Below are positions 43,683 to 51,898 of a DNA stretch of 64,000 nucleotides, piece by piece. The DNA comes from Poriferisodalis sp965116715. GTDB lineage: Bacteria; Actinomycetota; Acidimicrobiia; Acidimicrobiales; Poriferisodalaceae. Every line of letters begins with the position of its first letter. The stretch's first letter is position 1. The DNA lies in the NCBI GenBank assembly GCA_965116715.1, contig OZ220724.1, forward strand, positions 186,001 to 250,000. Direction: 5' to 3'. Under the pieces are notes generated by a model. It had not been told where the DNA came from. It did not search any database and worked only from the letters and a program-made list of their open reading frames with translations. Position numbers and translations under genes: made by a program.

Positions 43683-45356
43683 TCAGTTGCAGGGCCAGGC
43701 ATGATCGGCGAAGCGTGCGCGCAGCAGCTTCTTGTCGATCTTGCCGGTTCCCGTCAAGGGGATCTCGTCTGCGACGACGATGTCATCGGGAAGCCACCAC
43801 GACGCCACCCGGGGCCTGATCGCATCCAGCACCGCGTCGGCATCGAGCGTCGCTGCGGTGGCGAGCTCGACGATGAGCAGCGGCCGTTCGCCCCAACGCT
43901 CGTGCGGGAGGCCGATGACCGCGGCGGCGGCCACGCCGGGTGCGACGAGCGCAGCATTCTCCAGCTCGATGGAGCTGATCCACTCGCCGCCGCTCTTGAT
44001 GACGTCCTTCGACCGATCGGTCAGGGTCAGGTAGCCCTCAGCGTCCAACGCCCCCACGTCGCCCGTGCGCAGCCAGCCGCCGCCGGTTCCGCCCACGAAT
44101 GAGTCGGCGAATGCGCCGGGGTCTGCCAGCTCGCCGAGGTAGTACGCGCCGCACATCCACGGGCCGCGTGCCTGTATCTCACCGACGCTGCGCCCGTCAT
44201 GGGGCAAGACGTTGCCGTCCGTATCGACCACGCGCAGCTCGATGCCGTACAGCTCGCGGCCGGCCTTGGCCTGACGGACGCGCTGGGCATCCCGGTCGAG
44301 CCGTTCGACGCGGTGCGTGAATCGTCCCGAGGTGCCCTGGGTCATCTCGGTCATGCCCCAGACGTGGCTGACCGTCACGCCGTAGTCGTCTTCGAGCGTG
44401 TCGATCAGCACCCGCGGCGCGGCCGATCCGCCCACAGCCACCTTCTGCAAGGAGGGCACGCTGCGGCCCGTGTCCTGCAGGTACTGCACGACGCCGAGCC
44501 AGATAGTGGGAACCCCTGCTGAGAACGTGATGTCCTCCGCTTCGATGAGGTTGACGAGCGCCTCGGGGCTGAGGTCGGGACCGGGCAGCACCAGCTTGGC
44601 ACCGCTCATCGCGGTGGCGAACGGCAGCGCCCAGCCGTTGACGTGGAACATCGGCACGGTGCCGAGCACGGCGTGCCCCGAGTGGACGTCGTGGCCGTCG
44701 CCAGTGCAGCAGGCCCAGGTCTGCAGCACGATCGACCGGTGGCTCTGCAGGACACCCTTGGGGTTGCCGGTGGTGCCCGACGTGTAGCAGAGCGTCGCGG
44801 CGGCGCGCTCGTCGAAGTCCGGCCACGCTGCTGGACCCGGTGCGGCTGCGATCCAATCCTCATACGCGATCTCGCCGGGCAGGCCCGCAGGTGCATCGAG
44901 CCCGCCGAGCACCACCCAGCGGCGGACGGTCGGCGTGCGCGGGGCCAGGCGCGCAGCGATGTCGACGAACGAACGGTCCACCAGCACCACGCGGTCGGCG
45001 GCGTCGTTGAGGATGAACGCGAGCTGGTCGTCGTGCAGCCGGGGGTTGACGGTGTGCAGGACGGCGCCGATGCCGGTGATGCCGTAGTAGGCCTCCAGGT
45101 GGCGGTGGTCGTTGCACGCAATGGTGGCAACGCGGTCACCCGGCCCGATGCCGTCGCCGACCAGCGCTGCGGAGACCAGGCGGGCCCGCTCGGCCACCTT
45201 CCCCCAGGTGCTGCGCGTGGTGACGCCCGCCGAGTCGACAGCCACCACGTCGGTGCCGGCATGGCTGCGGGCTGCATAGGAGATGAGGCTCGAGACCAGC
45301 AGCGGCCGATCCATGGTGTTGCCGACCAGCAAGGGCTCGGCGTGGGCTGCTGTCAT
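43683..45356 (-). CDS. Fatty-acyl-CoA ligase (AMP-forming)
   Basis: A 557-residue AMP-dependent ligase that activates a carboxylic acid to its CoA thioester. The ATP motif is TLCYTSGTTGNPKGVLQSHR; LGTVPMFHVNGWALPF, VWGMTEMTQGTS and LRTGDVGALDAEGYLTLTDRSKDVIKSGGEWIS follow in order, and the C-terminal adenylation lysine is in LTGTGKIDKKLLR. The pattern fits the long/medium-chain FadD3-like branch. An internal Met about 14 codons in is an alternative start. The chain length of the substrate cannot be read. An epoxide hydrolase gene lies downstream on the same strand. Confidence 0.9.
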   Translation of the reverse strand: MTAAHAEPLLVGNTMDRPLLVSSLISYAARSHAGTDVVAVDSAGVTTRSTWGKVAERARLVSAALVGDGIGPGDRVATIACNDHRHLEAYYGITGIGAVLHTVNPRLHDDQLAFILNDAADRVVLVDRSFVDIAARLAPRTPTVRRWVVLGGLDAPAGLPGEIAYEDWIAAAPGPAAWPDFDERAAATLCYTSGTTGNPKGVLQSHRSIVLQTWACCTGDGHDVHSGHAVLGTVPMFHVNGWALPFATAMSGAKLVLPGPDLSPEALVNLIEAEDITFSAGVPTIWLGVVQYLQDTGRSVPSLQKVAVGGSAAPRVLIDTLEDDYGVTVSHVWGMTEMTQGTSGRFTHRVERLDRDAQRVRQAKAGRELYGIELRVVDTDGNVLPHDGRSVGEIQARGPWMCGAYYLGELADPGAFADSFVGGTGGGWLRTGDVGALDAEGYLTLTDRSKDVIKSGGEWISSIELENAALVAPGVAAAAVIGLPHERWGERPLLIVELATAATLDADAVLDAIRPRVASWWLPDDIVVADEIPLTGTGKIDKKLLRARFADHAWPCN

Positions 45357-45363
45357 CTCAGAG

Positions 45364-45395
45364 GCTGAGCCGACAGGCGAAGCCGTGGCCCGAGC
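45364..45395 (+). repeat. Dispersed 32-bp repeat, copy 2 (intergenic)
   Basis: Matches 34321-34352 at 30 of 32 positions. It fills nearly the whole 39-bp gap between the fatty-acyl-CoA ligase start and the epoxide hydrolase stop, so here it is non-coding. Confidence 0.6.
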
Positions 45396-46526
45396 TCATC
45401 GGAGCTGGCTGAAGAAGGCGCGCACGTCGTCGACGAACAGCTCGGGCTGCTCGAAGGCTGCGAAGTGACCGCCTGCGGGCATATCGGTCCAGTGGCGGAT
45501 GTCGGAGTAGATCGGCTCGGACCATGAGCGCACCGGTGGGATGATCTCGGCGGGGAACTTGGCCACGCCGGTGGGAACGTCCACGGTCATGCGGGGGAGC
45601 TGCCGGAAGCTCTCCCAGTACAGGCGGCCTGACGAGGCGGCGTTGGCATTCAGCCAGTACAGCATGACGTTGTCGAGCATCTCGTCGCGGCCCAGCGCGT
45701 TCTCCGGGTGCCCGTCGCAGTCGGTCCACGCCCAGAACTTCTCCAGGATCCATGCCGCCTGGCCGGCGGGCGAATCGGTGAGGCCGTAGCCCAGCGTCTG
45801 GGGGCGGGTGGACTGCTGCTTCGAATACCCGGAGTCCCAGTCGTTGTAGTGCTTGGCTTTGGTGAGCGCTGCAATCTCTTCGTCGTTGGGCTCGCGGTCC
45901 TTGGGGCGGCTGCCGCGCATCACCATGTTCAGGTGGATGCCCACGCAGCGGTCGGGGTGGCGGCTGCCGAGCGCGCTGGTGACCGCTGAACCCCAGTCGC
46001 CGCCTTGCGCGCCGAAGCGGTCGTAGCCCAAGCCCCCCATCAGCTCGGCCCAGCAGTCGGCGATCTTCTCGATTCCCCAGCCGGGCTCGGTGGGCTTGGC
46101 GCTGAAGCCGTACCCCGGCAGCGACGGGCAGATCACGTGGAAGGCGTCGGACGCGCGCCCGCCGTGTGCGACCGGATCGGCGAGGGGCTCGATGACCTTG
46201 TGGAATTCGACTACCGAGCCGGGCCAGCCGTGCGTGATGACGATCGGCATCGCATCGGGCTCGGGGGAGCGGACGTGGATGAAGTGCACGTCCATGCCGC
46301 CGACGTCGGCCATGTACTGGTCGAACCGGTTGAGCGCGACCTCGCGGGCTCGCCAGTCGTAGGTGTTGGCCCAGTAGTCGCAGACTTCCTGGACGTACGC
46401 GAGCGGGATGCCTTGGGACCAGTCGTCGACCGGTTCTGCGTCTGGCCAGCGGGTTCGGGCCAGGCGGTCCTGGAGATCTGCGAGTTGCTCGTCCGGAACG
46501 TTGATCTGGAACGGTTCGATTTGCAT
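45396..46526 (-). CDS. Epoxide hydrolase (EHN family)
   Basis: A 376-residue epoxide hydrolase. The N-terminal EHN domain (FQINVPDEQLADLQDRLARTRW) is followed by the alpha/beta hydrolase core: oxyanion region THGWPGSVVEF, nucleophile Asp177 in GAQGGDWGSAVTSA, and lid tyrosines in SGRLYWESF. The catalytic histidine is probably in PAGGHFAAFEQPE. It adds water to an epoxide to form a diol. It lies next to an acyl-CoA ligase gene on the same strand, and a large palindrome separates it from the CoA-transferase gene upstream. Confidence 0.93.
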   Translation of the reverse strand: MQIEPFQINVPDEQLADLQDRLARTRWPDAEPVDDWSQGIPLAYVQEVCDYWANTYDWRAREVALNRFDQYMADVGGMDVHFIHVRSPEPDAMPIVITHGWPGSVVEFHKVIEPLADPVAHGGRASDAFHVICPSLPGYGFSAKPTEPGWGIEKIADCWAELMGGLGYDRFGAQGGDWGSAVTSALGSRHPDRCVGIHLNMVMRGSRPKDREPNDEEIAALTKAKHYNDWDSGYSKQQSTRPQTLGYGLTDSPAGQAAWILEKFWAWTDCDGHPENALGRDEMLDNVMLYWLNANAASSGRLYWESFRQLPRMTVDVPTGVAKFPAEIIPPVRSWSEPIYSDIRHWTDMPAGGHFAAFEQPELFVDDVRAFFSQLR

Positions 46527-46562
46527 CCGAGCACCGTAGTGCCGTGGGTCGCGCCGCCGCCC

Positions 46563-46679
46563 GGGGTGTACGAGGGCTGGGGCGCCCGTGCTTCAAACAG
46601 ATGAGGCGCCATTGTTGAGCTGGGGACGGGCTGTGGCGCCTCATAACTGCGCGCGGGCGCCCCAGCCCACGCACACCCC
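46563..46679. repeat. 117-bp imperfect palindrome
   Basis: Three nested inverted blocks pair across the segment: outer GGGGTGT with ACACCCC, middle GGGCTGGGGCGCCCG with CGGGCGCCCCAGCCC, and inner ATGAGGCGCCA with TGGCGCCTCAT. The centre is about 21 bases. It lies between two genes read leftwards, so it may act as a terminator, or be a non-autonomous (MITE-like) insertion. No coding potential is seen. Confidence 0.65.
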
Positions 46680-46699
46680 TGGTTTGCGCGGGGCGCTTG

Positions 46700-49063
46700 T
46701 TAGTCGTAGACGAAGCCGAGTTCGGCGGGGGGCGGGAGCTCGCCTCCGATGTGGCCGTCGGCTCGGAGTGCTGCGATCTGTTCTGGCTTGAGGCCGGCTA
46801 CCTCGGCCATGACCTCGTCGGTGTGCTGGTCGAAGAGGGGGGAGGGGCCTGCTTGGGGTGGGCGGTCGCCGTCGAGCGTGAACGGGGAGGCGATGTGACG
46901 CATCCGGCCGGTGACTGGGTGCTCGACGATCTCGATGCGGTCGGCGACAGGCTGATGGCCCGGCGCAGTCCACGGGTCCCGGCAGAATTCGGTGCGGCAG
47001 CCGGCGGCATGCAGCACCGCCTGCAGGTCAGGACGGCTGCGGGCGGGTGTGCCGCCGTTGGTCTCGATCTCGTCCAGCAGCTCCTCGATGACGCTGATGC
47101 CCGCTGCCTCGCCGCTGGACCCCCCGGCGACGACGGCGAGCCAGCCGTCGGTGCATTCGATGAAGCCGCTCCAGGCGGCGCCGGGTTCCCGATTTCCCAT
47201 GCGGCCGATGTCGCGGCCTGCCGTCGAGGCCAGCACCAGCGCTTCGCCGCTGTGCTGCCAGGTGCCCTCCTGCTGGGAGACGTCGATCTCGATGCCCTCG
47301 CCGGTGCGCTCGGCATGGTGCAGGCCGCTCAGCAGAGCGAATCCGGCCGTGATGCCGGCGATGGGGTCCGGGAAGTAGATGTTGGAAATGCGGGCACCCT
47401 CGTGCTCGTAGCCCTGCCGATGGCCCATCCCGCCCATTGCCTCGATGATCGAGCCGAAGCCCACCGCGCCTGCATAGGGGCCGTCGACGCCGAACGCAGG
47501 CATGCGCACCAGCACGATGCGGGGGTTGACCTCGGCCAGCGTCTCGAAGTCCAGCCCGAGCTGGGGCAGCACATGCGCCGAGAAGTTGGCGACCAGTCCA
47601 TCGCAGTTGCGCACCAGCTCCATGAAGGCGGCGCGGCCCTCGGGTGTGGCGAGCGTGACCACGCAATCGCGTTTGCCTTTGTTGACGGCGTTGAAATGCC
47701 CGCCCGCCTCGTAGAAGCGATTGTCCCCGACGAGGTGCTCGAGGCCGGGCGCCATGCCGTGGTCGTAGGGCCGTTGAGTGCGGAAGCCGTCGAACGGGTT
47801 CTGCGCCTCGATCTTGATGACGTCGATGCCGAGCGGTGTCAGCAGGTTGCCGATGTACGGCCCGGCCCAGGCAATGGTCATCTCGATGACCCGCAGCTCA
47901 CGCGCCGGACGCAGCGCCGCTGTGGAAGCATCGGCTGCCGGGAATGGATCGGTTCCCTGATCGCTGACTCGTTGACCCGGCACGGGCAGTCCTTGCGCGG
48001 CGAAGGGCTGGATGGGCGCCAAGGCTGTTTCGGCTGGTGTCTGGACCTCGCCGAGGAAGCCGCGGTCGGTGAGGTGGTCGTCTGCCAGGGCGTCCAGCGG
48101 TGTCATCACCATGCCGACGGCCCATGGTGTCTCGAGCGCGAACTGGAACAGCTCCCGCTTGGTCCGGGCGGCGTACCACGGCTCGATGACCTCGCGGATC
48201 TTGTCGATGTGGCGGGCGCGGCGGTGGCGGTGGCTCAGCTCAGGGTCGTCGATCCACTCGGGCATGCCGAGGTGCAGGCACTGCATTTCCCAGTCGTCCC
48301 GCCGGATCGAACCCGGGCACACGTAGCCGTCGGCGCAGCGGATCGCGCCCGACGGGTACGCCGTCGGCGGGTGCGGCCCGACGAGCGGCCGACGTCGCTC
48401 GCAGTGCAGCGAATCGCAATAGCAGAGCTCGACGGCGGTCAGCAGCGCCCCCAGCCACGACACATCCATGTGCGTCTCGGGCCGCCGCGCGATGAGGTGC
48501 GCGGCCCACGCGGCGAGACCGCCCGCGCAGTACTGGGCCTGCCAGCCCGGCAGCCGCAGCGGTTCGGCGCCGTCGTCGCCGTTGAAGCCCAAGAATCCCG
48601 TGGCGGTCTGTACCAGCAGCTCGTCGGCGATGACGCCGGGACTGTCGGCGCCGGCGCCCCAGGCCGTCACCGTCACGAGCTTGGGCACGCGTTCGCCCTC
48701 AGCCGAGCGGGCGTCCAATCGCTGGGGGTCCCACGCTCCGCCGACGAGCCCGGCCAGCGTGTCGCTGGCGATCACCACGTCGGGCCACGACGGGTCGACG
48801 CTGCCAGCAGCGCAGTTCAGCTTCCCGGCGTTCAGATGCACGTACAGCGGGCTGATCTCATCGGGCCCCAGCGGTATGTCATCCACCGGCTGGCGCCAGG
48901 CAGGATCACCGCCTGGCGGCTCCACCTTGACCACTGTCGCACCCGCGCCAGCCAGCAGCCGCCCGGCGTACGGGCCAGCGATGCCGGTGGCCAATTCCAG
49001 CACCCGCATCCCCGCCAGCGGCGGTTCCTTCTCCGCAGCACGGGTATCCCTCGACTCCGGCAC
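46700..49063 (-). CDS. Tandem CaiB/BaiF CoA-transferase family protein
   Basis: A 787-residue protein with two class III CoA-transferase-like halves. The first starts with LAGMRVLELATGIAGPYAGRLL; the second at about residue 390 (RVIEMTIAWAGPYIGNLLTP), with NAVNKGKRDCVVTLATPEGR and PAFGVDGPYAGAVGF. In the position of the catalytic aspartate of formyl-CoA transferase, the first half has Gly205 (MDVSWLGALL), the second Glu599 (IDVSQQEGTW). So only the C-terminal half looks catalytically equipped. It may move CoA between organic acids. The GTG start is used. Natural enzymes are interlocked dimers, so a fused pair is structurally plausible. Confidence 0.87.
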   Translation of the reverse strand: MPESRDTRAAEKEPPLAGMRVLELATGIAGPYAGRLLAGAGATVVKVEPPGGDPAWRQPVDDIPLGPDEISPLYVHLNAGKLNCAAGSVDPSWPDVVIASDTLAGLVGGAWDPQRLDARSAEGERVPKLVTVTAWGAGADSPGVIADELLVQTATGFLGFNGDDGAEPLRLPGWQAQYCAGGLAAWAAHLIARRPETHMDVSWLGALLTAVELCYCDSLHCERRRPLVGPHPPTAYPSGAIRCADGYVCPGSIRRDDWEMQCLHLGMPEWIDDPELSHRHRRARHIDKIREVIEPWYAARTKRELFQFALETPWAVGMVMTPLDALADDHLTDRGFLGEVQTPAETALAPIQPFAAQGLPVPGQRVSDQGTDPFPAADASTAALRPARELRVIEMTIAWAGPYIGNLLTPLGIDVIKIEAQNPFDGFRTQRPYDHGMAPGLEHLVGDNRFYEAGGHFNAVNKGKRDCVVTLATPEGRAAFMELVRNCDGLVANFSAHVLPQLGLDFETLAEVNPRIVLVRMPAFGVDGPYAGAVGFGSIIEAMGGMGHRQGYEHEGARISNIYFPDPIAGITAGFALLSGLHHAERTGEGIEIDVSQQEGTWQHSGEALVLASTAGRDIGRMGNREPGAAWSGFIECTDGWLAVVAGGSSGEAAGISVIEELLDEIETNGGTPARSRPDLQAVLHAAGCRTEFCRDPWTAPGHQPVADRIEIVEHPVTGRMRHIASPFTLDGDRPPQAGPSPLFDQHTDEVMAEVAGLKPEQIAALRADGHIGGELPPPAELGFVYD

Positions 49064-49132
49064 CGGGTCACCGTATCGCTTGGTGGTCCTGAGGCACCAA
49101 GTCGGCAGGGCCGAGGTACGGCCGAGCCTGTC

Positions 49133-49417
49133 TCAGCGCTGTGCTGGTTGAAGCCTGTCGTCTGGCCGGTCGTACGGCTCGATCCGCACGACCTCCAAGC
49201 CGCGCACCGATTCGACCGCCGCGCACGCCGAGTGCACGGCCTCCTCGAATGTGGGAGCGGTCCGCGCAAAGTCGAGATAGTCGCCCTCGACATCGGTTCC
49301 GACCACGGCGTCGTCGCAGCCCGCATCGAACAGCGCGTCGAGCGTGGGTTGCTCCATCACGCTCGCGCCGCGGGTGCGAGCGACGAAAGCGTGAATGGGT
49401 GCTGACCGCTTCGTCAT
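49133..49417 (-). CDS. Second gene of a toxin-antitoxin-like pair
   Basis: A 94-residue protein of a small conserved family without a named function. The core reads LFDAGCDDAVVGTDVEGDYLDFARTAPTFEEAVHSA, a pattern I associate with short proteins found behind HicA-like partners. Its ATG overlaps the stop of the upstream gene (ATGA), the coupling typical of toxin-antitoxin operons. Which of the two proteins is the toxin is not clear. It may act as antitoxin or DNA-binding repressor. No catalytic residues are evident. Confidence 0.65.
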   Translation of the reverse strand: MTKRSAPIHAFVARTRGASVMEQPTLDALFDAGCDDAVVGTDVEGDYLDFARTAPTFEEAVHSACAAVESVRGLEVVRIEPYDRPDDRLQPAQR

Positions 49418-49662
49418 GTCCCATCCTTCGGCAATGGCGCACACCGGCACTTGGTCACCTTGCGCCTGACTGTATCCGCGAAGTTCCGTGGGCTCCGCGG
49501 TGTGCCCCAGATGGACAACCTGCACACACCTCCCGGGCACACCGCTGACCCCCACGCGTGGCTCGAACGGCCTCGCGAGCGAGTCACGGTCCATCCGGCG
49601 GCACGCGCCTCGGCCAGCGCCAGTCGCACTTCCTTCTTCGGGTGCCGTGGTGCCCGACCCAC
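49414..49662 (-). CDS. First gene of a toxin-antitoxin-like pair (HicA-like fold suspected)
   Basis: An 82-residue basic protein. It begins with RHPKKEVRLALAEARAAGW and has SSHAWGSAVCPGGVCRLSIWGTPRSP, where the HAWG and paired cysteines are conserved in related small proteins. The layout of a short basic protein with a glycine/histidine-centred motif recalls HicA-type RNA-binding toxins, but this is inference. The start is GTG; no ATG is available in frame because a stop lies just upstream. A palindrome lies about 20 bp upstream, fitting autoregulation. Confidence 0.65.
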   Translation of the reverse strand: MGRAPRHPKKEVRLALAEARAAGWTVTRSRGRSSHAWGSAVCPGGVCRLSIWGTPRSPRNFADTVRRKVTKCRCAPLPKDGT

Positions 49663-49681
49663 AGACCCACGCTAGACATGA

Positions 49682-49699
49682 AATAGACTAATATCTATT
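49682..49699 (-). promoter_or_regulatory. Palindromic operator upstream of the toxin-antitoxin-like pair
   Basis: AATAGA and TCTATT form an inverted repeat with six bases between, within an AT-rich island (about 49677-49715) in GC-rich DNA. The 10-mer TAGACTAATA here is also present in the operator of the PIN toxin pair at 9916-9925, in the same orientation relative to the genes. Confidence 0.5.
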
Positions 49700-49764
49700 G
49701 AAATATCATTTCTAGTCATACATCAGCGTGGCAAGGCTGGACGGGGGTTCAGTAGGGTCCGCAG

Positions 49765-50652
49765 ATGAGCGCTGCACAGCCTTCCAACGTTCAGCACAAC
49801 GGTGTCTCGGTCTGTCTGAGCTTCGATTTCGATGCCATCTCGATCTGGACCGGCCCCCGCGGTTCGCGTTCTCCCAACCTGACGGCGCGGGGCGAGTTCG
49901 CATCGATCGGGGCGCATCGGCTGCTCGACCTGCTCGACGAGCGCAGCCTTCCGTCCACATGGTTCATCCCGGGCCACACCATCGACACGTTCGGCGACGT
50001 GTGCGCCCGTGTGGTCTCCGACGGGCACGAGGTCGGCTATCACGGCTACTGCCACGAAGCCCCGTCGTCGAAGCGGGACGAGGCCGACGAGCGAGCCATC
50101 CTGACCCGGTCCATGGACTGCCTGGAGCGGCTGTCGGGCAGCGCTCCGGTCGGGCATCGGGTGCCGGGAGGCAACTGCGGCGACCGCTGGATCAGCCTGC
50201 TCATCGAGCACGGCTTCTCCTATGACTCCTCGATGGCGCGCCACGATTACGCGCCCACCTGGTGCCGCCTCGGCGATACGCCCACCACCGACGGCCCCCA
50301 CCAGTTCGGCGACGAGGTCGACCTGGTGCAGCTGCCCTTCGAGTACATCTTGGACGACTGGCCGTACTTCAGCTACGACGGGCCCACCGTGCAGGGGCTG
50401 CGCACGCCCGATCACGTCTATGACGTGTGGTCGGCCGAGTTCGACTACCTCTACGACCGGGTCGGCAGCGGAGTGTTCGTGCTCACCATGCACCCCCAGT
50501 GCATCGGGCGCGGCAGCCGCATGCTGATGCTCGAGCGCTTGATCGATTACATGGCATCCCGGCCGGGTGTGACGTTCGCCACCATGGAGCAGGTCGCCGA
50601 CGATTTCCGGGCAACCGCCTCGCCGGGAGATCGGTCGAACCGCCGGCTCTGA
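49765..50652 (+). CDS. Polysaccharide deacetylase family protein
   Basis: A 295-residue NodB-homology protein. The first metal motif is modified to LSFDFDAISIW; the histidine pair motif is HEVGYHGYCHE, and later motifs are HRVPGGNCGDRW, YDSSMARHDYAP and FVLTMHPQCIGRG. Members remove acyl groups from carbohydrates or act on related amides such as allantoin (PuuE-like); the spacing and the FDFDA motif favour the latter broad group. No signal peptide is visible, so the protein should be cytoplasmic, against a wall-modifying role. The ATG is the only plausible start. The HisC-like gene follows after about 75 bp. Confidence 0.85.
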   Translation: MSAAQPSNVQHNGVSVCLSFDFDAISIWTGPRGSRSPNLTARGEFASIGAHRLLDLLDERSLPSTWFIPGHTIDTFGDVCARVVSDGHEVGYHGYCHEAPSSKRDEADERAILTRSMDCLERLSGSAPVGHRVPGGNCGDRWISLLIEHGFSYDSSMARHDYAPTWCRLGDTPTTDGPHQFGDEVDLVQLPFEYILDDWPYFSYDGPTVQGLRTPDHVYDVWSAEFDYLYDRVGSGVFVLTMHPQCIGRGSRMLMLERLIDYMASRPGVTFATMEQVADDFRATASPGDRSNRRL

Positions 50653-50725
50653 TGGGCGATAGCTTGCCGCCGGACAGGTCGCGGTGCTGGTGCTGCCGCA
50701 CCACGAGAACGGGGAGAGCCAGCGC

Positions 50726-51817
50726 ATGATCGGACGACCCAGGGCGGCCGTGGAGGGTCTGCCGCAGTACAAGCCGGGTCGTTCGGCGGCGCAGGCCGAG
50801 GCCGAGCACAACCTGGCCGAGGCGATCAAGCTGGCGTCCAACGAGAACGCCAACGACCCACTCCCGTCGGTGGCCAAGGCGGTCGCAGAGGCTGCGTTGG
50901 GCATGAACCGCTACCCGGACCATCGCTGCATGGAGGTGCGTGAGGCGCTCGCCGACCGGCACAGCGTCGGGCTGGATGAGGTCACGGTGGGCTCGGGCTC
51001 GGTGGGCGTGCTGCAGCAGCTGTTCGCCGCCTATGTCGATCCCGGCGACGAGGTGGTGTACCCGTGGCGCTCGTTCGAGGTGCACCCGGTGTTCTGCGCG
51101 ATTTCCGGTGCTGAGGCCGTGACGGTGCCGCTGGTCGACCATGCGTTCGACCTTGACGCCGTGGCTGCCGCGGTGACCGATCGCACCAAGCTCGTCGTGC
51201 TGTCCACTCCCAACAATCCGACCGGCACGGTCTGCACGACGGCTGAGCTGCAGCGCCTGCTGGCAGCAGTGCCGTCAGATGTGATCGTGGTGATCGACGA
51301 GGCCTACCGGGAGTTCGTCACTGACCCGACAGTGGCCGATCCGATCGAGGCCATCGTGCCGAGCCACCCCAACGCCCTGGTGCTGCGAACCTTCTCCAAG
51401 GCCTACGGCTTGGCCAACCTGCGCGTCGGCTTCGGCGTCGGGCACACCGACGTCATCGGGGCGCTCGACAAGGTGGCGCTGCCGTTCATTGTCAGCGGGA
51501 TCGCCCAAGTCGCGGCGCTCGCGTCGCTGGCTCCGCAGGCCAGCGCCGAGCTGGACGAACGGGTAGCGGGAATCCTGGCCGAGCGTGAGCGGGTGAACGC
51601 TGCGATGTCCGACCTCGGCTGGCCGGTCGTGCCGAGCCAGGCCAACTTCGTGTACTTGCCGGTCGGCGACGGGGCGATGGACCTGTTCGTCAGGCTGGAG
51701 AAGCGGGGTTTGGTGACCCGCCCGTTCGAGGGCGAGGGCGTGCGCATCAGCCTGGGCACCCCACCGCAGAACGACCGCCTGCTGGCCGAGCTAGGACCAT
51801 TCGTCCAGACAGGTTGA
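50726..51817 (+). CDS. Histidinol-phosphate aminotransferase-like (HisC family)
   Basis: A 363-residue class I/II PLP aminotransferase. LASNENANDPLPSV near residue 37, MNRYPDHRC, TVGSGSVGVLQQL, STPNNPTGTV, IDEAYREFV and the PLP lysine Lys225 in RTFSKAYGLANLRVGFG are all present. The C-terminal FVYLPVG and RISLGTPPQND complete the family. A GGGGAGAG stretch precedes the ATG. No histidine biosynthesis genes surround it, so it may act on another amino acid (aromatic amino acid aminotransferase is a known alternative in this family), which would fit the decarboxylase next door. The stop lies inside a short tandem repeat. Confidence 0.87.
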   Translation: MIGRPRAAVEGLPQYKPGRSAAQAEAEHNLAEAIKLASNENANDPLPSVAKAVAEAALGMNRYPDHRCMEVREALADRHSVGLDEVTVGSGSVGVLQQLFAAYVDPGDEVVYPWRSFEVHPVFCAISGAEAVTVPLVDHAFDLDAVAAAVTDRTKLVVLSTPNNPTGTVCTTAELQRLLAAVPSDVIVVIDEAYREFVTDPTVADPIEAIVPSHPNALVLRTFSKAYGLANLRVGFGVGHTDVIGALDKVALPFIVSGIAQVAALASLAPQASAELDERVAGILAERERVNAAMSDLGWPVVPSQANFVYLPVGDGAMDLFVRLEKRGLVTRPFEGEGVRISLGTPPQNDRLLAELGPFVQTG

Positions 51818-51864
51818 GCCGGGCAGGTCGAGTCAGCAGGTTGAGCCGGGCGGGTCAAGTCAGC
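51811..51864. repeat. 27-bp tandem repeat, two units plus a partial third
   Basis: Two consecutive 27-bp units starting GGTTGAGCCGGGC differ at only two positions, and a third partial unit (CGGCTGAGCCGGA) follows. The first unit contains the stop codon of the HisC-like gene. The repeat lies between convergent genes. Confidence 0.7.
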
Positions 51865-51898
51865 ACGGCTGAGCCGGACCTGCTGAAGCGATCCGCGG

